64,000 bases of DNA from Cololabis saira. Taxonomy: Eukaryota; Chordata; Actinopteri; Beloniformes; Belonidae. The notes below the pieces were generated by a model. That model saw only the letters and a program-made list of their open reading frames with translations, had not been told where the DNA came from and did not search any database. Numbering within the stretch: the first letter of the stretch is position 1; each line of letters begins with the position of its first letter. The stretch is from positions 4,718,593 to 4,782,592 of the forward strand of contig NC_084590.1 of assembly GCF_033807715.1 (NCBI RefSeq), given 5' to 3'. Made by a program: the position numbers and the translations under genes. Positions 10,845 to 20,985 of the stretch are shown piece after piece.

Positions 10845-13800
10845 TAGTCTAGACGGATTTCAGAAAAAAGGCCTTTTATAAGAAGTAAGGAGCATTTATG
10901 GGTACAAGTCGGGAACCGGCCTACCTTACATATTTCAAGGGTGCCGAGTCCAAAAAAACCGGTACCCGAGTGAAATTTTGAGTTTTTGACCTTCTAATTT
11001 GCATATTAAAATGGCCGCCAAATTGCCCATCTTGCACAGTTATTGGACCATTTCCTCCTATTTCTTTTGTAAGTAGGCAATCAAGATGAGGAAATTAAGT
11101 TTCTAGATCGATAGTCAAGGGTCAAACAAGGATATAGTGGAGGCTCAGTGCCTTCTTTATGTATATATATATGCAAAATACCAACTTTTAAGGTGAAATT
11201 AAGCATTATTTGTGTCATTTTTTAAGGCCGACATAAATATTAAATAAAAGTTACTCTGAAATTTTCCCTGTTGATATGACATATGATGTACACCATATTA
11301 TATGATAACAAAGAAAAAAATCCATTACAAGTTGTCTGGGATTTCATGTTTTTTTTTTTTTTTTTTTTTTTTTTTGCAAATTAAGCATTTGTTCTCTAAA
11401 TTCTCTAAAAACCCAGGTAAATAGGGAAAAATATTCAAAAAGAGACCACCATGAAACGTACCAAGTTGAATATTTAGATCAGTACATAGCATGGTCAGTC
11501 CCATCGCTGAGGACCCTTTGCCTGAGGTGAATTAACAGCAAAGAGGATCGTAACAGTTTCACACGCTTTGGTACCTATAGCCACCTCCAGCCACCTATAG
11601 CCACCTGCAGCCACCTGCAGCCACCTACAGCCACCTGCAGCCACCTACAGCCACCTACAGCAACCTATAGCCACCTGCAGCCACCTACAGCCACCTACAG
11701 CCACCTGCAGCCACCTACAGCCACCTGCAGCCACCTGCAGCCACCTACAGCCACCTGCAGCCACCTGCAGCCACCTACAGCAACCTGCAGCCACCTATAG
11801 CCACCTACAGCCACCTACAGCCACCTATAGCCACCTACAGCCACCTACAGAAACCTGCAGCCACCTATAGCAACCTACAGCCACCTGCAGCCACCTATAG
11901 CCACCTACAGCAACCTACAGCCACCTATAGCCACCTGCAGCCACTTGCAGCCACCTATAGCCACCTATAGCCCCCTGCAGCCACCTATAGCCCCCTGCAG
12001 CCACCTGCAGCCACCTATAGTCACCTGCAGCCACCTATAGCCACCTGCAGCCACCTATAGCCCCCTGCAGCCACCTGCAGCCACCTGCAGCCACCTATAG
12101 CCACCTGCAGCCACCTACAGCCACCTGCAGCCATCTATAGCCACCTGCAGCCACCTGCAACCACCTGCAGCCACCTGCAGCCACCAATCGCCACCTGCAG
12201 CCATCTATAGCCACCTGCAGCCAACTATAGCCACCTGCAGCCAACTATAGCCACCTGCAGCCACCTATAGTCACCTGCAGCCACTTATAGCCACCTGCAG
12301 CCACCTATAGCCACCTGCAGCCACCTATAGCCCCCTGCAGCCACCTATAGCCACCTGCAGCCACCTATAGTCACCTGCAGCCACCTATAGCCCCCTGCAG
12401 CCACCTATAGCCACCTGCAGCCACCTGCAGCCACCTGCAGCCACCTATAGCCACCTATAGCCACCTGCAGCCACCTATAGCCACCTATAGCCACCTACAG
12501 CCACCTATAGCCACCTGCAGCCATCTATAGCCACCTGCAGCCATCTATAGCCACCTGCAGCCATCTATAGCCACCTGCAGCCACCTACAGCCACCTGCAG
12601 CCACCTACAGCCACCTGCAGCCACCTACAACCACCTGCAGCCATCTATAGCCACCTGCAGCCATCTATAGCCACCTGCAGCCATCTATAGCCACCTGCAG
12701 CCATCTATAGCCACCTATAGCCCCCTGCAGCCACCTGCAGCCACCTATAGTCACCTGCAGCCACCTATAGCCACCTGCAGCCACCTATAGCCCCCTGCAG
12801 CCACCTATAGCCACCTGCAGCCACCTGCAGCCACCTACAGCCACCTGCAGCCATCTATAGCCACCTGCAGCCACCTGCAACCACCTGCAGCCACCTGCAG
12901 CCACCAATCGCCACCTGCAGCCATCTATAGCCACCTGCAGCCAACTATAGCCACCTGCAGCCAACTATAGCCACCTGCAGCCACCTATAGCCACCTGCAG
13001 CCACCTATAGTCACCTGCAGCCACCTATAGCCCCCTGCAGCCACCTGCAGCCACCTATAGCCACCTGCAGCCACCTATAGCCACCTGCAGCCACCTATAG
13101 CCACCTGCAGCCACCTATAGCCACCTATAGCCACCTACAGCCACCTATAGCCACCTGCAGCCATCTATAGCCACCTGCAGCCATCTATAGCCACCTGCAG
13201 CCATCTATAGCCACCTGCAGCCACCTGCAACCACCTGCAGCCACCAATCGCCACCTGCAGCCATCTATAGCCACCTGCAGCCAACTATAGCCACCTGCAG
13301 CCAACTATAGCCACCTGCAGCCACCTATAGCCACCTGCAGCCATCTATAGCCACCTGCAGCCATCTATAGCCACCTGCAGCCACCTACAGCCACCTGCAG
13401 CCACCTACAACCACCTGCAGCCATCTATAGCCACCTGCAGCCATCTATAGCCACCTGCAGCCATCTATAGCCACCTATAGCCACCTGCAGCCATCTATAG
13501 CCACCTACAGCCACCTATAGTCACCTGCAGCCACCTACCTGCAGCCACCTACCTGCAGCCACCTATAGCCACCTGCAGCCATCTATAGCCACCTGCAGCC
13601 ATCTATAGTCACCTATAGCCACCTGCAGCCACCTATAGCCACCTGCAGCCACCTACAGCCACCTATAGCCACCTATAGCCAAATGCTGAAAATCGGGGCT
13701 GTTATGCACTGCAATGTGTATGTCAGAGTGATGACCAATGTCCTTGTTTAAATGTGGAGTTGTAGTCCTCAAGCATACCAAGGCAATGGGTAACCAAAGA

Positions 13801-14590
13801 ACTTGGAAAAGGACTGCAGAAAGAAATACTAATCAAAATGAAATTCCAAAGGCAAATGGCACATAAGCAAACTAGAAAGGTATAAAATCAATTTACCAAA
13901 ACAAGTGACCTATGGAACTTACAGAAGAAGACAGATGAAAGCAAAGCAATTCAGCTAGAAACATGAAAGAAAATATACAGAAACAAGATCTGGTCTGTAG
14001 AACTGTTCAAGGGAAGTTTCATGTTTTTTTTCCCTATTCACTTAAATTTTTCGATGTTTGAATTAAGAGCATTATGCTTTGTTTGTATAAAAAAATGAAT
14101 TTTCAGACAACTTGCAATGGTGTTTTTCTTAATTATTATGTAATATGGAATACATCACATATCATATACACACTGGGAACATTTAAGAGTGATATTGACT
14201 GAATATTTATGTCGGCCTTAAAAATGACACAAATAATGCTTAATTTCACCTTAAAAGTTGGTATTTTGCATATATATACATAAAAAGGCACTGAGCCTCC
14301 ACTATATCCTTGCTCTGACCCTAGACTATAGATCTAGACACTTAATTCATCATCTTTGAATGCCTACTTACAAAAAAACTTGGGGAAAATGCTCCAACGA
14401 CTGAGCAAGACAGGCAGTTTGGCGGCCATTTTGATATGCAAATTAGAAGGTCAAAAACTCACAATTTTGCTCGGGTACCGTTTTTTTTGGATTCAGCACC
14501 CTTGAAATATGTAAAATAGGCCGGTTCCCGACTTGTACCCATAAATGCTCCTTACATTCACTTTTTGGTACATCCCGTCTAGTCTACTAT
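10845..14590. mobile_element. Large fold-back element with minisatellite core
   Basis: The outer 600-700 bp on each side are inverted copies of one another. The left arm (about 10845-11570) reads TCTAGACGG..., CATTTATGGGTACAAGTCGG, CTTCTAATTTGCATATTAAA. The right arm (about 13680-14590) carries the complements in reverse order, ending CCCGTCTAGTC. Between them lies the 10-bp array. Within each arm a stretch with CACCTTAAAAGTTGGTATTT or its complement confirms the pairing. No transposase is visible. Class unknown; probably a DNA fold-back element. Confidence 0.75.
11572..13684. repeat. 10-bp minisatellite CCACCTRYAG
   Basis: Units are CCACCTGCAG, CCACCTATAG and CCACCTACAG plus rarer variants (CCATCTATAG, CCAACTATAG, CCACCAATCG). 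From about 11581 to 13530 every unit keeps the 10-bp register with no insertion or deletion, roughly 195 units. A 4-bp slip (ACCTACCTGC) first appears after 13530. Blocks of several units recur about 720 bp apart (CCACCAATCG at 12181 and 12901) and again at 13241. Confidence 0.97.
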
Positions 14591-14926
14591 CCAAAGAGCA
14601 CTTCCAAAAACCTTTACCACCTAAATAACTTTTCTCTTGACCAAATCAGCCCATACGTTTTTTTCTGATAAAAGTTTTCCTTTAGTTTCTCTTTTGGAAA
14701 CACACAAATCATCATACATATTGAAACAACCAGCATTCAACCTTGTAGACCATACAGAAGCAATGCAATCTGGGCCAAAACTGAATAAGTAAGTCAATAT
14801 ATTAAAAAAATAAGAATATCATTTTAAAAAGGGTGCTTTGGGTGGTATTGAATTATGCTTGATAATATTTAATTACAGACCATTAGTCAGTTGGACTTGT
14901 ATAAGGTGTAGAAAATGAGACCCCTC
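14591..14926. other. Unassigned sequence
   Basis: No element end or exon recognised between the fold-back element and the solo LTR. Confidence 0.4.
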
Positions 14927-15167
14927 TGTGGCCGGGTGGAGAGGTTGATGGGACACGCAACTGTGTCCCATCCACCTGAGTGGCTGCCACGCCTCTACCC
15001 GGCCTGCCTTTATAAGGCAGAGCGGGACAGCAGCAAAGGGGTCGGAGGAGCTGCTGTCATGCTTGTGCACTGTGTGTGGGGTGTTTAAGTGACAAATAAA
15101 GGGTCTGCACGAAACTCTGTGTCTCTCCGTCCTTCGGTCGGGCCCCCGTGGCACGCACCCTGCCACA
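14927..15167 (+). mobile_element. Solo LTR related to the 41.3 kb element
   Basis: Starts TGTGGCCGGG and ends CCTGCCACA, flanked by the direct duplication CCCTC (14922-14926 and 15168-15172). It has a TATAAG box-like site (about 15010) and AATAAA (about 15094) in order, as in an LTR. The sequence is related to the 240-bp LTRs at 41311 and 42428, read on the other strand. No internal region remains, so it is the product of LTR-LTR recombination. Confidence 0.85.
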
Positions 15168-15403
15168 CCCTCATTATTCAGTTTTGCCATAAGATCCTCA
15201 CAGGGGGCTGTATAATGATATTTAACCTGAAATCAAGTTTCATGTCTCACAGCAGTGACAGTTTCAAGAACCTTCTTTTTAAAAGGGGCTTTCCTTCATC
15301 CTCTTAGAGAACTACTATAAACAAGGTAAGAATTTTATTTTAATGTTTGTTGTTTATCGTTTTTAAGGACAAAGAATATTCTCTGTGTTTTTTTTATGGT
15401 TAG
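15168..15403. other. Unassigned sequence
   Basis: Short flank before the hairpin MITE; nothing recognised. Confidence 0.4.
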
Positions 15404-15493
15404 TACGGAAGGGTATTAGGGCCATGCAGGAGAAAGGATATTTGAGAGGGGAAGATTTTTTTTTATTGTGCACTTCGAGAAAAAAGTTGAAAT

Positions 15494-15880
15494 CCATCCA
15501 TCCATCCATTATCTTACCCGCTTTATCCTTTGCAGGGTCACGGGGGTCTGCTGGAGCCTATCCCAGCTCATTTCAGGTGAGAGGCAGGGGTTACACCCTG
15601 GACAGGTCACCAGTCCATCACAGGGCCACATATAAACACACAAACCATGCTCACAACCACACTCACGCTCACACCTACGGGCAATTTAGAATCATCAATT
15701 AACCTAATATGCATGTTTTTGGACTGTGGGAGGAAGCCGGAGTACCCGGAGAAAACCCACGCAAGCACGGGGAGAACATGCAAACTCCACACAGAAAGAC
15801 CCCTGCCGGGCCTGGGAGTCGAACCGGGGACCTTCTTGCTGTGAGGCAACAGTGCTAACCACTAAGCCACCGTGCTGCCC
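15494..15880 (-). mobile_element. tRNA-derived SINE with ATGG tail
   Basis: On the minus strand it begins GGGCAGCACGGTGGCTTAGT, carries an A-box-like TGGCTTAGTGGTTAGC and a B-box-like GGTTCGACTCC, and ends in ATGGATGG repeats. The 13-bp duplication AAAAAGTTGAAAT flanks it at 15481-15493 and 15881-15893, showing LINE-driven retrotransposition. The RTE/Rex3 copy next door ends in the same ATGG-type tail, so an RTE LINE is a plausible helper (inference). Confidence 0.85.
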
Positions 15881-16029
15881 AAAAAGTTGAAATGTCGAGA
15901 AAAAAGTTGAAATGTCGAGATTAATGTTGAAATACGCCATCCATCCATCCATCTTCTTCCGCTTATCCGTTCCCGGGTCGCGGGGGCAGCAGCCTCAACA
16001 GGGATGCCCAGACTTCCTTCACCCCAGAC

Positions 16030-17385
16030 ACTTCCTCCAGCTCTTCCTCCAGCTCTTCCTCCAGCTTCCTCCATCTCTTCCTCCAGCTCTTCCTCCATCT
16101 CTTCCACCAGCTCTTCCGCCAGCTCTTCCTCCAGCTCTTCCTCCAGCTTCCTCCAGCTCTTCCTCCATCTCTTCCGCCAGCTCTTCCTCCATCTCTTCCT
16201 CCAGCTCTTCCTCCATCTCTTCCGCCAGCTCTTCCTCCAGCTCTTCCTCCAGCTTCCTCCAGCTCTTCCTCCAGCTTCCTCCATCTCTTCCTCCAGCTCT
16301 TCCTCCATCTCTTCCACCAGCTCTTCCGCCAGCTCTTCCTCCAGCTCTTCCTCCAGCTTCCTCCAGCTCTTCCTCCATCTCTTCCGCCAGCTCTTCCTCC
16401 ATCTCTTCCTCCAGCTCTTCCTCCATCTCTTCCGCTAGCTCTTCCTCCAGCTCTTCCTCCAGCTTCCTCCAGCTCTTCCTCCAGCTCTTCCTCCATCTCT
16501 TCCTCCATCTCTTCCGCCATCTCTTCCTCCAGCTCTTCCTCCAGCTCTTCCTCCAGCTCTTCCTCCAGCTTCCTCCATCTCTTCCTCCAGCTCTTCCTCC
16601 ATCTCTTCCGCCAGCTCTTCCGCCAGCTCTTCCTCCAGCTCTTCCGCCAGCTCTTCCGCCAGCTCTTCCGCCAGCTCTTCCTCCAGCTCTTCCTCCAGCT
16701 TCCTCCAGCTCTTCCTCCATCTCTTCCGCCAGCTCTTCCTCCATCTCTTCCTCCAGCTCTTCCTCCATCTCTTCCGCCAGCTCTTCCGCCAGCTCTTCCT
16801 TCAGCTCTTCCTCCAGCTTCCTCCAGCTCTTCCTCCAGCTCTTCCTCCAGCTCTTCCTCCAGCTCTTCCTCCAGCTCTTCCTCCATCTCTTCCTCCATCT
16901 CTTCCGCCAGCTCTTCCTCCATCTCTTCCTCCAGCTCTTCCTCCATCTCTTCCTCCAGCTCTTTCTCCAGCTTCCTCCATCTCTTCCTCCAGCTCTTCCT
17001 CCATCTCTTCCGCCAGCTCTTCCTCCAGCTCTTCCGCCAGCTCTTCCGCCAGCTCTTCCTCCAGCTCTTCCTCCAGCTTCCTCCAGCTCTTCCTCCATCT
17101 CTTCCGCCAGCTCTTCCTCCATCTTTTCCTCCAGCTCTTCCTCCATCTCTTCCGCCAGCTCTTCCGCCAGCTCTTCCGCCAGCTCTTCCTCCAGCTTCCT
17201 CCAGCTCTTCCTCCAGCTCTTCCTCCATCTCTTCCTCCAGCTCTTCCGCCAGCTCTTCCTCCATCTCTTCCGCCAGCTCTTCCTCCATCTCTTCCTCCAG
17301 CTCTTCCTCCAGCTCTTCCTCCAGCTCTTCCTCCAGCTCTTCCTCCATCTCTTCCTCCAGCTCTTCCTACAGCTCTTCCGAGGGG
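16030..17385. repeat. Minisatellite grown from Rex3 EELEE codons
   Basis: About 1.35 kb of 12-bp-type units CTCTTCCTCCAG with CTCTTCCGCCAG, CTCTTCCTCCAT and a shorter CTTCCTCCAG variant. On the minus strand the array begins just after WERLGLPSEEL and ends just before EEVSGVKEVWASLL, the two sides of the Rex3 C-terminal motif. No stop codon arises in several frames of either strand, producing open frames of up to 515 codons that are artefacts. Confidence 0.9.
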
Positions 17386-17639
17386 AGTCCGAGGCGTTCC
17401 CAGGCCAGCTGAGAGACATTGTCTGTCCAGCGTGTCCTGGGTCTCAGGGCCGGTTCTAGAAAATGGTGACTAGGCTGCATCTCAGATAAGAGAGCCACAT
17501 GCCTGGCACGTTATTCAACACTAAATTATGCATTTTCCCATAATTTGAAGCGGAATGATACTAGCAAAACAAGAATATTTAAATTGTATCTCAAATGCTT
17601 TATTGCAGCAATATTGCTGCAGAACAACTCGAAAAACTA

Positions 17640-17816
17640 TAGGACAACATGGAGGGAGCAAACAGTACGGAACCACGAGGAGCAAGGGAAAGACAAGACC
17701 AGATATACACACGGGGGTAACGAGACACAGGTGTGAACAATCAGGGCAGATGGAAGACAGGCTGGGCGAAACAGAAACACAAACTGGGGGAAATGTCAAC
17801 CACTGACACTTTCAAG
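17640..17816 (-). mobile_element. LTR fragment related to the 42.9 kb element
   Basis: Contains GACAAGACCAGATATACACA, GTAACGAGACACAGGTG and ATCAGGGCAGATGGAAGACA in the same order as the LTRs at 42892, 44115 and 48099, with the end AACCACTGACA. Divergent and partial. Confidence 0.6.
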
Positions 17817-17856
17817 TGCATTTTTGCAGCAATATCGCTGCAGAACAAAGAAAACT

Positions 17857-18000
17857 GGCTGATTTATGGTTCCGCGTTACACCAACGCAGAGCTTACGGC
17901 GTAGGATACGCAGGGACGCGAACGTACGGTGCGCGTCGCCGCGTACCCTACGCCGTAGGCTACGCCGTCAAATTAACGCAGAACCATAAATCAGGCTTAA
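17857..18000. mobile_element. MITE, AACCATAAATCAGGC family
   Basis: The left half CTGATTTATGGTTCCGCGTT and the right half AACGCAGAACCATAAATCAG are inverted, with CpG-rich CTACGGCGTAGG blocks between them. It folds into a near-complete hairpin and has no coding capacity. Sister copies lie at 50770 and 58594. Confidence 0.75.
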
Positions 18001-18113
18001 CAGGCGCGCATTTGTCAGTTTTCTTTTCGTCTTTTCAACTGAGCATGCAAACACATAAACTGAGGGTGCAATGCATGCTTATGCACCCTCGTAGAACCGG
18101 GCCTGCTGGGTCT

Positions 18114-18892
18114 TCCCTGGGGTCTCCTCTAGGTGGAACATGCCTGGAACACCTCCCTAGGGAGGAGGGACATGCCTGGAACACCTCTCTAGGGAGGATC
18201 CAGGAGGATCCGGTACAGATGCCCAAGCCACCTCAGCTGACTCCTCTCAGTGTGAAGGAGCAGCGGCTCGACTCCGAGCTCCTCCCGGGTGACCGAACTC
18301 CTCACCCTATCTCTAAGGGAGCGTCCAGCCACCCTGCGGAGGAAACTCATCTCGGCCGCTTGTATCCGCGATCTCGTCCTTTCGGTCACTACCCAAAGTT
18401 CATGACCATAGGTGAGGGTAGGTGCGTAGATTGACCGGTAAATCGAGAGCTTCGCCTTTCGACTCAGCTCCTTCTTCACCACGACGGTCCAGTACATCGA
18501 CCGCATAACTGCAGACACTGCACCGATCCGTCTGTCAATCTCCCGCTCCATCGTTCCCTCACTCGTGAACAAGACCCCGAGATACTTGAACTCCTCCACC
18601 TGAGGCAGGACTTCTCCACCTACCTGGAGAAGGAACACCACCCTTTCCCGGTGGAGAACCGTGGCCTCGGTTTTGGAGGTGCTGATTCTCATCCCTGCCG
18701 CGTCACACTCGGCCTCAAACCGCCCCAGCACATGCTGAAGGTCCCGGTCTGATGAAGCCAACAGGACAACGTCATCCGGAAAAAGCAGAAATGAAATCCT
18801 GTGGTTCCCAAACCGGATCCCCTCCGGCCCCTGGCTGTGCCTAGAAATCCTGTCCATAAAAATTATGAACAGGACCAGTGACAAAGGGCAGC
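18114..18892 (-). pseudogene. Rex3 reverse transcriptase, C-terminal half (remnant)
   Basis: Minus-strand frame homologous to RTE/Rex3 reverse transcriptase: FGNHRISFLLFPDDVVLLAS covers the catalytic FADD site, here with Ala changed to Pro (FPDD). EEFKYLGVLFTSEG and ERTRSRIQAAEMSFLRRVAG follow. RT copies the LINE RNA at the nicked target. The N-terminal endonuclease and the first RT blocks are missing because of 5' truncation, and the C-terminus is cut by the hAT insertion. The open frame extends upstream into the hairpin MITE by chance (HFHFIHEIV-type residues), so that part is not Rex3. Confidence 0.85.
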
Positions 18893-19046
18893 TGAAATAC
18901 GCTTTGAAGAATAAAGTCGAAATCTCGTGAATAAAGTCAAAATTTCGAGAATAAAGTTGAAATACAATTTCGTGAATAAAGTGGAAATGTCTCCTCTGGC
19001 CCATCAAATCCAGTTAGGTGAGCGACTGACAGCTATGCAGCAGCAG

Positions 19047-19080
<34 letters not shown>

Positions 19081-19290
19081 TAGATCCTTGGAGTGGAACG
19101 TTAAGGGGACGTTTCTGAAGTTATGCAACTGCATATGTGTGATATGTGTTTCAAATCAACTTTTTTCTCAACATTTCGACTTTTTTCTCGAAGTTGTACT
19201 TCAGCATTAATCTTGACATTTCAACTTTTTTCTCTACATTTTGACTTTTTTCTCGAAGTGCATAATGAAAAAAAAATCTTCCACCTTCCC

Positions 19291-19579
19291 CCTTTGTTGG
19301 ACAGCAGTTATTAAGTGTCTGCATTTTGACCATCTTTAGCGAAACCAGGTTTTATAGCTTAATTTAGTACTCAAAGGTTAATAGTGTTAATATTGTAGAA
19401 GTAATTTGCTGTCTAATATTATTTTTCTGTCAGCTGTATAGGAAAGCAAAAACTATTCTATCGGACTATTCCCATCCTCTACACCGAGAGTTTCAGTTTC
19501 TCCCATCGTGTACATTGCTCAGACTTCCACTTCTCAAAACTAACATTCCAACGCATCTCCCTTCTCAATTCCATGAGGA
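19291..19579. other. Unassigned sequence
   Basis: AT-rich flank without recognisable elements. Confidence 0.4.
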
Positions 19580-19688
19580 AAAGGTAGCTGTTGTGGTGCT
19601 TGGATTTTTAGATTTAAACTCGTTGTCCTTTTTTACTATGTGTATATGTGTATATATTGCTGCAAAATTAATTGCCCCATTGGGGAAA

Positions 19689-19724
<36 letters not shown>
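19580..19724 (+). mobile_element. LINE 3' tail with GATT repeat
   Basis: ATTGCCCCATTGGGGAAAAA followed by nine or so TGATT/GATT units is a common fish LINE terminus. Nothing of the coding part remains. Confidence 0.5.
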
Positions 19725-19726
<2 letters not shown>

Positions 19727-19989
19727 CGGACGAAAAAAGCATGCAGAATAAGAAAAGAGAAACCTTTTCTGTATACTAATATATTGCCTTTCATGTTCAT
19801 GTTTTCCCTCGTTTTTTCAGGTGGGTTTTATTTTTTGAGGATTTTTTTTTCCACATCAGAGCAGGGTCATGCTGTACACCCGCTGCTGCGCAGTGGAACT
19901 TTTGCAACTTTAGCTTGTTAGCAAAATGCTAGCAACATTGCCCTTTTGGCCATTTTGGACAATTTTAATATGGTCATGCCACTACTTGG

Positions 19990-20613
19990 CATGCCCATAA
20001 TAACCACTCATTACAACTGAGGTATGCAGAAGAGCATGGACGTACAACACGTGGAACCTTGAGGGCTACAGCAGCAGAGGACCACACCTGTCAGCTAAGA
20101 ACAGGAAACTGAGGCTACAACATGAAAGCATGGATCCATCCTGCCTTGTTTCAAGGGTTCAGGCACACTTTGAGACCATTAGTATCAACTGAGAATCGTG
20201 TCAACACCCACAGCACCCTGAGCGTTTTTGCTGACCATGTCCATCCCTTTATGACCACAGTGTACCATCTTCTGATGTCTACTTCCAGCAGGATAACGCA
20301 TTATGTCATAAAGCGAGAATCATCTCAGACTGGTTTCTTAAACATGACAATGAGTTCACTATACTCAAATGGCCTCCCCATCACCAGTTCTCAATCAAAC
20401 AGAGCACCTTTGGGATGTGGTGGAACCGGAGATTCACATTATGGATGTGCAGCTGACAAATCTGCAGCAACTGCTTGATGCTGTCATGTCAATATGGACC
20501 GAACTCTGAGGAATGTTTCCAGTTCCATGTTGAATCTATGCTACGAAGGACTAAGGTAGTTCTGAAGGGAGAAGGGGGTCCAAACCGGTACTAGCAAGAT
20601 GTACCTAATAAAG
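19990..20613 (+). pseudogene. Tc1/mariner transposase remnant
   Basis: The translation contains DVYFQQDNALCHKARIISDW followed by FLKHDNEFTILKWPP, the second-aspartate region of a DDE transposase, then a frameshift before the HLWDVV block that carries the third acidic residue. In live elements this enzyme cuts and rejoins at TA targets. The downstream GTACCTAATAAAGTGG resembles the terminal repeat of a fish Tc1-like element. The N-terminal DNA-binding domain is largely absent and several stops are present, so it is dead. Confidence 0.7.
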
Positions 20614-20639
20614 TGGGCGGTGAGTGAAGTTATCCCTGT

Positions 20640-20985
20640 ACTGCACCAGCTAACCATTGTGTCGGTGTCTCTTCTCTCTCTGTTCTTCATTCTCTCTTTC
20701 TTTTCTCTTTTCCTGCTCTGCCTAGCTGGCCTCCAGCAGGAGGGACCCCCCCTTATGATCCAGGTCCTGCTCAAGGTTTCTTCCCTCTTAAATTGAAGTT
20801 TTTCCTTGCCGCTGTTTGGTTTAACGTTTTTTTCCCACTAGGGGAGTTTTTACCTTGCAATTTTTTATGTTATTTTTATGTCATAATTGCTCAGGGGTCC
20901 TTCTCTGGGTCTCTGAAAAGATCGTAGAGACAACGTCTGTTGTAATAGACGCTATATAAATAAAATTTAATTGAATTAAGTTTTG
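20640..20985 (+). mobile_element. LINE-type 3' untranslated repeat
   Basis: GGCCTCCAGCAGGAGGGACC, CTGCTCAAGGTTTCTTCCCT, CACTAGGGGAGTTTTTACCT and a final GACGCTATATAAATAAAATT plus TGAATT tail form a block I know as a widespread fish repeat end. No coding part. Confidence 0.6.

Larger units (their letters stand above)
17445..18105. mobile_element. hAT-type element inserted in Rex3
   Basis: Ends CAGGGCCGGTTCTA (left) and TAGAACCGGGCCTG (right) are inverted, and CTGGGTCT (17437-17444 and 18106-18113) is an exact 8-bp target duplication of Rex3 sequence. Eight-bp duplications and CAGG-type ends fit hAT. No transposase remains. The inside holds an LTR fragment (about 17640-17816) and a MITE (17857-18000). 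Confidence 0.85.
15937..18892 (-). mobile_element. Rex3 (RTE-clade) LINE, 5'-truncated and split
   Basis: The minus-strand protein has the Rex3-type RT and C-terminal region, and the 3' end is CGGATAAGCGGAAGAAGATG plus GGAT repeats. TGAAATACG flanks it at 15928-15936 and 18893-18901, a 9-bp target duplication. It is interrupted by a hAT element (17445-18105), and the codons near its C-terminus have expanded into a minisatellite (about 16030-17385). The copy starts inside the RT domain. Confidence 0.85.
15404..19290. mobile_element. Hairpin MITE, TACGGAAG family, copy 3, split by insertions
   Basis: Begins with TACGGAAGGGTATTAGGGCC. Its GAAAAAAGTTGAAAT repeats resume after each insertion: 15404-15493, 15881-15936, 18893-18990 and about 19150-19290. 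A SINE (15494-15880) and a Rex3 LINE (15937-18892) sit inside it, each with a readable target duplication made of MITE sequence. A further unassigned block with a CTAA microsatellite (19049-19080) interrupts it. The right terminus is degraded. Confidence 0.7.

Noticed and set aside
11572..13684. CRISPR-like regular repeats
   Set aside because: The units are contiguous 10-mers with no spacers, and the genome is vertebrate.
15963..17419. Two overlapping minus-strand frames of over 460 codons (E/L/G/R-rich)
   Set aside because: Same array. Only the first and last residues are Rex3 sequence; the interior is unit repetition and changes frame at each shortened unit.
15912..17459. A 515-codon open frame on the + strand (S/P/L-rich)
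   Set aside because: It is the repeat frame of the Rex3-derived minisatellite. The minus strand has equally long frames in the same stretch, and none has a domain other than the Rex3 ends.
17733..18434. A 233-codon + frame
   Set aside because: It crosses the LTR fragment, a MITE and antisense Rex3, so it is a chance joining without a domain.
18900..19007. N-terminus HFHFIHEIVFQLYSRNFDF of the RT frame
   Set aside because: It comes from the hairpin MITE outside the Rex3 target duplication.
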